A stretch of 64,000 bases of DNA. Source: Acanthopleura granulata (lineage: Eukaryota > Mollusca > Polyplacophora > Chitonida > Chitonidae). A program made the translations under genes and the position numbers. The notes beneath the pieces were generated by a model that made no database searches, was not told where the DNA came from, and saw nothing but the letters and a program-made list of their open reading frames with translations. The stretch lies in NCBI GenBank assembly GCA_016165875.1, contig JABBOT010000080.1, positions 14,662,133-14,726,132 of the forward strand, in the 5' to 3' direction. Below, one piece after another: positions 12,371 through 24,300 of the stretch (its first letter is position 1; every line of letters starts with the position of its first letter).

Positions 12371-15300
12371 ATGGATGCTTCAGGACATATACGAAAGCCT
12401 GACGTTTCGGACAGCAGCTACCCGTGTATGCAAAATCTGCTGTCTCCCGAAAACGGGAAAATGGTTCCCGGTCACTTAACGAACCACTCGACCAACCCAA
12501 CACGACCGCCTGCTGGAAAGTCCAAGCCATCACGATTGAAGTCCGATTTCCACGAATTCACACAATACACAACATTCCATGGCATAAGATTCATTTTTGC
12601 CAAAGGTTCTCTTTTGAGAAGGTGAGTAAAAATTTCCATTGTGCAGCTTTTAGTGAAGATCAAAGTTACACAAATCTAAGTGGACTGTGAATGGCAATTT
12701 AATGTTGGGCCAAAGTGACATCTAGAAGATGCCGTTGATTTTTCCATTCAGATTTATATTTGTTTTGTACACCGGTGGCTTTATTATGTAATTTAGCTAT
12801 ATATGTGTGTGGAATAAATGAATAGCTTCCTATGTTTATGAGTGACCCATTCTTCGACCAGAGTAAAGTTATCACATTGGCCATTTATGTTCTTCATATT
12901 CACCAACTACAAATCATATTACCTGACTGTATACCGTCAGTATAACGATGTTAACAGCTATTAGATAAATAAGTAACTAAATAAAAAATATGCTAGTGTT
13001 ACACGCCAAATAAGGGTGTTTTTAAAATAACATTTACATATCTGTAACTCTTTACTAACACGTTAATGTGTTAAAATAAATGCTGGCGATGTAGGCTAAC
13101 ACGGTAAAGTATCAACTGTAAGTGTAAAACTATATTAGGCCTACTCGAAAAACTAGAACTATGGTAAATCTATCCTGTGTCATACATTAGACGCGGATTA
13201 TATTTCAAAATATACCTCTGCAAACAAATGAGCACATCGTCAATAACGTGTCCAAGTGTAACCAGAATGACACACCGAATAAAATATGTTGTAGTATACT
13301 TGCTAATGCGATTAATCACTTATATCCGTGTCGATATATCACTTCGCTGTTAATACGTTAATATATGTGTTATTTAAAACAGAGAGAAATGCAAAATTCC
13401 GGTGATATATGATAAAGGGATAGATTTATCTAATTATTGTTTAATTATATCTCTTATATCATTTTACACCTACATTTAGTAGATATTTTACTGTGCAGGC
13501 CTACATTGTCAGCTTTTATTTAATCATGTGAACACATTAACGTGTTGGTAAAGAGTTGCAGATATGTATTAATATAATAAGACTTTTATTTGATGTGTAT
13601 TTATTTTGGACAGTTATATTAACTTATTAACAAAGTAATATATTGGTTACATCGATGAAGAGTTTTGCCTAACTCTAATCGTTTAAGCGTTGGTTTAATT
13701 TCCCATCGATTCTGTGGTTTTATGCTTTCTTATCCACCAGGTATAAAAGGTCACGATACCACAAACGTCTTGTACTGTTTTCTTTTTCTCAAGGAGACTT
13801 TTCATTGTTTTAAGACTTTAAAATTTTGATTTCATATATATGGCATTACATTGATGGTTGTTTTGGGGGCAAGCGGGGTGTTAATGTGAAAGTTTGCTTT
13901 TTATTGCCCACTACGTATTCTTTCTTAAATTCACATGTGGTGGTAATAAAACACAAAAATTAAACTCGAATTAACTGCGTATCAGTATTCCGTTAAGCCT
14001 AATGCCATGAAATAATTCACGGAATGTAGAAATTAATCCCAAGCGAAACATTAGGAGCATTATAAATGTTCTGGATCGCCGTAAATCATGCTGGCATCGA
14101 GATATCATCACATTCCAGGTGGAACGAAACTATTAATTTTAGAAATGGCCGGTGCTTTGCGAATTTCTCACTTCTGTCAACATTCATAAAATTTCCATTA
14201 TTTTTGACAGATTTCATTAACCGATCTCAATATTTTTATCGCTGAAGCTTCTGTTGAGGAATGTTATGTCATAGTAAATCGGAATTGATACCTCTCGGAA
14301 CGCACATTCCAATAATGGCTGACGTAGGTCAGTGAGAGTTCATAGTAAGTGGTAAGAGCTACGCTGGTTCAGTTTCACAGCATAGAACCGGGCATTTATT
14401 AAATGATGACGATGGGCAAAACGAGAGAAGTGATGAAGTGATATAACTGCATGTAGAACCTCTATAAGGCTAAAGAACATAATGAGACATCGCTTCTTGG
14501 TGTTTTACCATAACCTTTTGATTAATGAATTTACCAGCATTGCATTCATTCTATCACATGTTGAGACGCTGTATAGCGTCAAAAACTAGTAACAATTACG
14601 TATGTAAATTGAGCCAACTAGCGAAAACAATGTATCAAAACACCAGCATAAGGGACAAATTATGAAAGCTGACAGCAGTAATCGTGTGTATGCCTAGACC
14701 AGCAAAGCAACAATTTCTTCAGTATAGAAGGGATGACGCAGTTCGTAAATGATGTACTCCTAACGTAAATAAGCTTCCTGGCTCTAGCCATACAACGGCC
14801 ATGAAACTGTTGGTATCCATGCCCAGAGCTCGAAACATTTTCTTTGACCCGTATAGACCTATATATAGAGTGCACAAACCATGGCGATAGCATCTCGGCA
14901 AGGTTTATATTGCTGATTAATGTGAAATCTCAGAGTGTCCGATAAGTTGTTTTCGTTGAAGGCTCACCCTTAAATACCAAGAACACCAGATCATTCATTA
15001 TGCTAACGTCTCCCACAAGAGCGCTGGTGAGGTGGGAAGGGGTAGGTCTGGTAGATTGGAGAGGAAGGCCCATCACGATCCATGGCAACCTCAGTATAGT
15101 CTTTATAACCATTGCTGACTAAACAGGAAGATGAAGGTGATATTCTTTCATAAAAAAGGGCACCATAACCCAAAGGGATAAAAAAAAGCAAGCTTAACTC
15201 TAAACATTGAGACCTAATTGCAATTACCTTCATCAAATGGAAAATAATTCCCTGAATCCAATATCCTTCGAAAACATATTTGAAGGGCCAAAACAGTTAC

Positions 15301-18300
15301 AGTTCGTTTCCTTCTTGCGGTTAGCGTTTTGATACTAGAACTACTGAAAACTAGACAGGTGACTTGAGGACAATCTACGCTACCATATTTCCACATCAGA
15401 GCGAAGAATAATGGTGTTCGTGGACTGATTGAAAAAAGTTCGTTTCTTTATTTTTTTTTAAGTATATCATTAGTAGGTGCCCTTTTATCATTTAAAGGAA
15501 GATGTTTACCAGATGTTTTAAACAGGTAATAAAGTGACAATTGATTGACCTCTATGCTTGGCAAATTAGATATGTTGTCCTTTCTTAGTAATAAGGGCAA
15601 GTAGATTTATACCATGTATGAACCACTACCAGCATATTGAACCAAATTCAAATCCATGTCTTCGTCCACAAAAATACAACCATAACAGGTTGTGATGGAA
15701 CCTTTTGCCGCACAGAAAATTTTATAAGAAATTGTCTGATATGAGGTGTAAAATTCCAATAAATCTGGGAAATAAAACTGATTTTCTTTGCGTATTTGCA
15801 GGTTAGTCTGGATTTTGGCTGTTCTGAGTGGGACCGCAGCCGTGACATGGCAGTGCTGTGATAGATTACTTTACTTCCTCAGCTCACCAATGGCCACCAG
15901 TGTCAAGGTGAACTACAACGAGACGCTGACATTCCCCACGATAACCATCTGTAACCAAAACTCATTCAAGTAAGTACTGTACTACTTAAGAGAACAGCAT
16001 CAGTCATGAAGCATGAAGGAGTAACATAGTTATCAGTTTCATGTTTCAGCAACAGTGGGCCACACGACAAACACTACATAAAGGGGGGGGGGGATATGGA
16101 CAACGGCAAGGAAACAGTTATACATTGCATGGGTCATTACAAAGGCACCCTGTTCACGGTAATATCAGAGAATTGACCATACGGGTCACAGCAGAGGAAC
16201 CCCGTTAACGGTTATACCAGAGGATTAATCACATGAATCATAGCACAGGAACCACGTTTACGGTAATATACCAAAGGATCAACCATACGGGTCACAACAG
16301 AGGAACCCTGTTAATGGCTATACCAAAGGATCAGCCATACGGATCATAGCACAGGAACACTTTTAACGGTAATACCAAATGAATAACCTTACGGATCAGG
16401 ATCCCTGTGAAAGGTAATACCAAAGGAACAACCACAAGAGTCATATCAAAGAAACCGTATTAACGGTAATACCAGAGGATCATCCATACGGGTCATAGGT
16501 AACGAAAGCGTAATATGAATCATGGTCAAGGAACAGTAGCAAAGGAATCAAGCTAAAGGTCATGGCAAGAGACAAGTGTAAGGAACGTTGCAAAACGGAC
16601 AGTCCCGCGACGGGTCATGACAAGGGAGCAGTGATACGGCTCATGACAAAATAACATTCAATTTCGGTTCATGACAAAGGAACAGTCATGTACGGGTCAT
16701 GGCAAAGGAACCGTCATATGGTTCGTGGTAAAGGAACAGACATACAAAATATACGAGTCATAGAAAACGAACAGTGATAAGGGTCATGACAAGGGAACAG
16801 TGATACGGGACAAAAGGCAGTGACAAAGGAACATGCATGCTGTTCCCGAATAAAGGAATAGACGGGCATAGTTGTAACCTTCGTAGAAAAGTTTATATCT
16901 AATTTTTAGTGTATTAAAAATCTGATTGAAGGATAAACCTATCCGAGGCAGGTTGAGAATATTTGAGATGACATGTCAGATTTCTCATGTACGTGTACGC
17001 GTATTAGTACATATAGTACGTATTAGACTGGGGGCTGGCGTGATTATGGTCATTCTGATGTCATTCTGAAGATATAGTATATTTTTATAGCAACACGTTC
17101 TACATAACATACTTAAATTTAAAGGTCAGAAAAGGGTTTAACTTCAGCTTTGATTTAATGTCGCGTTTAATACACGTTTACGATATGGGTCTGTTGATTT
17201 GCTAACATTTACCACGCCGTAGTCGTTTGCTGTCGGAATATTCTGATACGCGATTGACTGTGGCACATTGAAAGTAGTCCGTCACGGAAAGAGCTGCGAG
17301 CGTGCAATGTAGATGGTTATGCGGAATGTCAGTTTCTCGTGGCTGAATGTTAACTCAACCCGTCGTGGAGTTAATTCGCTCTGGGATTAGTAGCATATGC
17401 TGAATAAGACTCTGCCCGCTGGGTGAAGTGGTGAAGGTCAATGTTTACCATGGCTAAGCCCCCGTTAGCTTTACGGTTATCTGCAAGGAACATACCCAAG
17501 GACAGCTTCCGTACATTATGGATGGCTTTATGCCTCACACCGATCATTAAGGGTGTCACTGCTAAATAAATAGCCTCGCTTAAGACACTGTCAGTGCGGG
17601 ATCCATAAATTTGTCATGATGAATGTCATGCATGCAACATCCTCATTTTATCTAATCGAACAACACATAAGATTCGTTCCATTCGACTTAGGCAACATGA
17701 ACTTTCCATGTGTCAACGGAACACCAGGCATTTTTAATCGCTCAATAAAAGTTAATTGATCGGATTAGACTGCAATTTATCGGAACAGATGATGTGCATC
17801 ACTTAGACATGTATACAAAACGTCAGCTGACAAATGACTCTGACCGGATGTGAACATCTCGGCGCCATCTGCTCACGAGTCTCCGGAGCTGTCCGATACC
17901 TAACGATTTTCGCCGACACCCAAGTCTTTGCTGTGCATTGGTTAGCGTTGGTGCATACAGAGATGTGTTTGTTTTCAAGCCGGGTAATCACTAACAGCGC
18001 TTGAGAGTTATTATTAAACCTCACTCTCTCGTCTTTAAATACAAACAGATATTTCTTTAATAAGTCTAAAAGCGTCTGAACCTGACCTCTAGACAGTTTA
18101 AGCTGAGTGCACCATGTAAGTTTATAAATAAGCACGAAATAATCAGAACCAAATGACCCTGTTTTAGTAGAATAAGCGTGAGCCAGCAAACACCTGAGAG
18201 TACCTAAAACGTACCATCCGATTCGTTTGTTGAAGGTAGCACACACTGACGTGACGTGTTAAACTTCAAAGACTTGTTTCTTTTTAGGAGAGTGTCAGGT

Positions 18301-21300
18301 AGCTGTCTAGGTCTGGTTCTGTATTCATGGCAGTCCGGTCCCCTCTAACAATAAACGTGACAGCCCTCATAATTCTGAAGTATTCCGTCAAACACCAATC
18401 CAATAAACAAATGAGTAAATACATACGAGCACTGTGGCTCGGCAATTGGGGCCATGGGTTCGAATCCAGCTCTGGCCGAAGCTGCTGCGTTTTTACGCCG
18501 CTTTTTTGAGGACGTTCTCCCAGAACTTTTACGGTGTGCTTCTTTCACCTCGTCTACTGCCGCCCCCCCCCCCAGAACCTGACTGCAGGTCGTCTTACAG
18601 GCCAAATATTATCTTCATATCCAGTTAATAGAGGAATCAAAGGGAAATAGACTTGCGAGGAAATGGCACTGCGTGTTTTATATCTAATAATACAGCTTCT
18701 GTATCATATCAGACGTCTTTGCGATGTAAAGCTATGGGAAAGATGAGTACATTATTGAGGCATAATGCCACATCGACCGTATTTCAGAACATTTTAGAAG
18801 AAGCACGTGTCTTGGGGAGGAAGACAGGAAACTGCAGGTTCCAACAGTTCTTCCTAATGGCCTAAAGATTACCACGTGTATATTTTGAACCAATGAATTC
18901 TGCTTTAATGAAAGACTCCTCGCGCAAATATCATTAGTCCTGCAGATTTTGACCTAGGTGAGCGAGGTCCCTTGACCTCCCTGGTCACGCCAGCCATTCT
19001 CATCGTCGACATCGGAGTGAATTATCACTGAATATGGCGTAAAACATCATCTGATCAAGAATAAACAGATATTTCCATAGTCCAGTTTGCTGTGGTGACC
19101 CTTGATAATCTAAACCACAACAGGTCACTGACGTCAATACCTGTCCCTTTACGTCTTCCAGCTATAGATCCCACAAAACTGGAAATTTAAATTTTATATA
19201 AATGATTTCGCTTGTCAGTCAAAGAATAAAAATGTCATCCCGTGCATTATGTCGACCCCTTTAACCATACATACAGTGATTTCCTAAACGCATCACTCAA
19301 AAAATACATGAATCAATAACTCAGTCAACTATTCATTATTCACTCAGTCAGGGATTCAGTTAATCTGTCAACCAGTCATTCAAGCAGTCAGTCAACCCAT
19401 CATTCATTCAATCAATTAGACAAATAATCAATCCATCAATCATTCAATCAATCAATCAGCCATTCAGTCAGTCAATCAATCAGTCAGTCAGTCAATCGGC
19501 CAGTGACTCAATCAGACAGTTAATCAACCAGCTAACCAACCAATCGGCCATTAAATCAGTCATTCAATCAGCCAGTCCGTGACACAGTCGATCCTATTTT
19601 TCAGAGCCACAGAGGCGGCCTCCCTGAACCACTATCGTCTGATAGAGAAGTTGTACGGTGGCTACGACAGGGAGACAAAGCTGCGGGCCTTGAAGGACCA
19701 CAGGGCGGCAGACATTCAGATCAATGACTTCCTGATATCTGCCGCTCACAGCAAAGAGGACATGATTGTGGAGTATGACCAACTTGTGTTTGTACATCTT
19801 TTGCGACATGGCTCATGGCTTTTAGCAGAGAGGCTTACCAGCTCTCCACGAAGGGAAGTAAATCTTGTTACTCATGGGACACCAGGGACCGCTTTTACAA
19901 AACTTTTGTCGTAACTTTTTCATAAAATACGTCGTCTGGGTTATAACGCCATAAGGCGGTGTGATTAAGGAGAAAAGCAGATTTACAAAGTTTGGTGAAA
20001 GTCCGTCCAGTGCCCTGTACCTATTTGAAAAACAAAGCCAGTGATTTCAATGAAAACACAAATATCATGAATAACCATATAGCCCATATGCAGATGGCAC
20101 TGCTGTCCCATTTGTTGCAAGATATACTCCCCTTTGTAGACAGGCGAGCCGCGTTGGTTGCCTCGGTTGCTGCCCTTTAGATGATTAGTGAATGTTTCGT
20201 GAAAGGAAAACGTAGTTAAGTATTGCCAAAAGGTGTTTACGTACATTGGATGATAAAATTTGAAATTTAATACTAGCAGTAATAATTGCCCCTTTAACAT
20301 GAGGTGTTGTTATTATTTATTTGTTATAAAATTATTTCATAACATTAATTATTATGTTAAGTTCGGCAGTAGACCCATACAATCACGAAATTCACCTCTT
20401 CGGAAAGTTCATTAGCTCTTAGCTATTGAGTTCACAGTTTCAAATCCATCTCCTGCCGGTTTGGTCACGGCTTTACATCAGCTGATTGGCGAGGTGGCGT
20501 GGGTTACCCTCTCCTGGTTTTCTCCATTCTTAAACTTTACATCTGTAATTGTAACTGCAACTGTAATTCTGTAGTTTATAAATAAATAAATATTTATTTA
20601 TTCATTTACTTTATCGTTGTTGTTCAATGCAACAACCAACGAACGTGAGACTGTGCAAACATCGTTAACCACTGATTGTCACCAAGGCTCCACACGCAGT
20701 GAAGGCGGTATATGAGCTCTTAGCGACCGCATTGGTGAGAGGCACCTGGGTCATTACGCCGCACTGAGATAGTTTTGAACTCGCACCTGGTGAAATAACA
20801 AATTTAGAATACTGTTCTGATCAAATAACATAGCTCAATCTATAAGTGTGAAGACCATAATAACATGTCTAACATATAATAAATGGTATTTTCTGTATTG
20901 TTTTGCAGTTGTCGCTGGGCAGGTCAACCATGTGGCCCAGAGAACTTCACTTCTTACATAACAGATTATGGCCTATGCTTCACGTTCAATGGTCCTTCAC
21001 TGGTGTCCCCGGCCGACCGCCTTAACCTATCCAGTACAGGTCAGTCCGTCATAGCGGATGAGGGAAGGAAGGGGTAGAGGGTACGATGGTATACATAACA
21101 TGACATCAGCCTATCACATGATAATGAGAAGCTTGTATTCTTTTCACAGATATACTGTACATCATGTCTCCAGATACAACTGTCCTCAGATACAAACGTC
21201 CTCACATACATCAGTCAGCTGAATTAACTGTCAACAGATACAGCTGTCCCAGTTACAATATATATCCTTATTGTGTCTCATTGTTGCTTAACACCATACC

Positions 21301-24300
21301 GGTACACCTGTTCAAGAATTTTACACTGATACCATGACGGTCAGTTTTAATAATCGAGAAAACCTCAGCGCCCGGCATAAACGGCTTCAGGTACAACTGG
21401 CAAATACCTCCCTCTATCTCTATCTCCATATTTATCCTGTTTGTCATAGGTGCTGTGCACGGATTACGCCTAACGCTGAACGTCGAGCAGTACGAGTACA
21501 TGCCGGGGCCTCATGACGGGGCCGGCATGAAGGTCTTTCTTCACGACCTGCACATCCCTCCCCTCGTCAGGGACCTGGGTCAGGCTGTCTCCACGGGCTC
21601 TCATACCTTCATGGGGATCAAGGTTCTACGGGTATGTAGCGTTCATGATAACAAATATTCGTGGGACGATTAGAATCACGAGTTTAGGATAATAACCAAT
21701 AACTTGCCATGGTAATTATATGTTTGCTACATCTGTCGTTTCATATGAGTATTTGGTTGTTTTTTTTTTACGCGGAACTCAATACTATTTTGCTTATATG
21801 CATGCGGTCATGTTTATGCCTGCCTTTCAGACTACAAACGTCAGGACTTAAAGTCGAATCTGAGCGGTGCAATTGCACGATGGTGCCCGCAAAACCAAGG
21901 AAACTGACTGTGCCACAGATGACCAGTCTCTCGTTTGAGACCACAATCGTAGTACCAAGTATCGTACCCGGAAAAGCTGCATTAAAACAAGCGGCATCTC
22001 CGACCAGTAGTTGTAGATCCATGCAATGATACGCACCTTACAGCATTGAGCAAACCAGTCTCACAGTCGTTGTTGTGCCTTGAAAGACCATACGTTTAAC
22101 TGATTGACTGTACTTATTCCACAGTCATGTTGTATAGTATCAATGGCGAAACGATGACCGGACTCCAAGCCGGATGGGCCATTGTCCTTTTGTTATACAG
22201 ATACATAGCGTACTATAAAATGGCAAAGGGAATAATGGCCAATAGACTATACAACTTGGATCCGATTTTTTACACGCCGGAAGGTTTCTCATTTAATTAG
22301 TTTACCTGGCTGTGAGGACGGAAACCGGTCAATGCTATTTGCATCTGTTGTTTTCTCAGCTGGACAATCTCGGTAGCCCTTACGGAGAATGCGGTGAGAG
22401 AAAACTGAAGTACTATGCTAGTTACTCAAAGACGGCCTGTTGGCTGGAGTGTCTATCCGAGTACATACATGAACAATGCCACTGCCGTCTACCGTATGTG
22501 CCTTACAATGCTGGTAAGCTTTACCATCTACAACAGACCATAGCACGCGTTAAGTACAAAGTGCCCACCTGTACGTTGTTAGCATGATAATTTGCGGGTT
22601 ATCCGTTTCATACTCGGACAAATCATATGTAATTCTTAATTGCGTGTTTTACACAAATGTTTCCCAGTTTTGGGGTAATATTCGAGAAAATGTTTAGTAT
22701 CACGTTTACATGCACCTCATCTGCATGACTTTGATGTGACATGTACACGGTGGCATGATGTTTAAAACCATGTAGTTACTGATTTACCCGACCGGTGTTT
22801 ACATCAGACTTCTGTCCATGAGATGCTCACACTCGAATCCAGCTCTTTGCTAATTTGGCTGCGGCTTTGAAAGAGTCTTTGTCAAGTACCTGGCGAGGGT
22901 GGGTGGTTTAATACGGGCACTCCGTTTTGTTCATTAACCTGACCGCCGATTTATGTGAGAAACAAACGGCGTTAAACACCGATAAATCAATCAATAAACA
23001 GGCACTTATAGTAGATGCGATGAGTACAAAAATTGTGCATTTTTCCATGAAAGCATAAAACTAGGTAGTGTGATGTGGGTAACGTGAGGATAGTCAGATG
23101 TAGACGTACCGTAGGGACTGATGCAGGGAAATAAAGAGAGAACACGGTGGACAGATCATATAATTATGTGCATTTCTTTAATTTCAGAAAGTCCTCCAGT
23201 TTGCACCCTGAAGCAAGATATCGAATGCTCGGGACAGGCATATGGTAAATTGTTTATCGCTGACTTTTTGGCTATTTGCCAATACATGTGTGAAACAAGC
23301 ACCAAAGATTGTCAGACATGCTCCTCAGTCGCGGATTTCAAATACCAATCATTCGGCATGAAATCTCATGTAATGTTGAAAGCTTAACCCGAATATTCTA
23401 CCAAAAAGATAGAATAGAATACAATTATACTGGGATTTTTCACATTGTGACAAGAAAACTCAAACTCTTACTATGTCTGGTGGCATTGTTGGCTATGTAT
23501 TTACAATAGATCAAACTCATTGAAAACTATCAACACTATGAAAATTGCTTCTCACAGAACACCGCCTTGATGTTTACAACGCATGTTTCTTGATTGCAGA
23601 GGAATTTCCCTCCATTACCGGCAGATGCAATTGTCCGGTCTCCTGTTCCTATCTCGTCTTCGAGCCACAAATCTCGCAGGCGGCGTTGTCGAACTTCCTG
23701 ATAGACAAGTTCCAGAGGAGCGAGTGGTCCCAGGACCTAGGTGGCCGGTTTATCAAGGCCATGGAAATATCTCATAGATACAGAGAGGATCTACTGGCAG
23801 AAACCAAGACCTTCGTCAGCATCACGCAACAAGCCTATGCAGAAGTGAAACGAGCGCTGCTGGTCAAAATGCGATCGTTGCTGGTAAAGTTGGCCTCGTA
23901 CTTCCAGACAATATTTCAGGAAATGAAGAAGCATTACGAAGTCAAAGACGATATTTTCGCTTACCAAGAATATGTTCTAAGGAAAAACTTTATGCGGGCT
24001 CGGGACGCCATCGAGGAGAGAACTATGGGTCATGTTGTGGGAAACTTTTTCGAGTTTACTTCAAAGTTAAGTAACCGAATTCGAATGGTAGCGCAGAGGC
24101 CTGATGACACCATCAGAGAAACTGTGCATCTGTTGAATGTGAACACTATTTCCGAAAAACTGCGGATAGCAAGAATGGCAAGGAACAACTACACTGAGAT
24201 TGCGCGTGCCTACGGCAACGCCACTCAGCGCTTCCGGTATCGCTATGACAATCGCTCATTCGAAGAAGGCCAGGCTGTTGTGCCTAAACAGCTGGTGAAA

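Noticed and set aside
17803..18246. 147-codon minus-strand frame in channel intron 2
   Set aside because: A short stretch ([16 protein letters not shown]) faintly recalls retroelement polymerase linkers, but no catalytic or flanking motif is present.
19579..19914. Channel exon 3 extended to the end of its open frame
   Set aside because: A GTATGA donor at 19773 gives the family-typical EDMIVDCRW join in the right phase; the rest is read-through into the intron.
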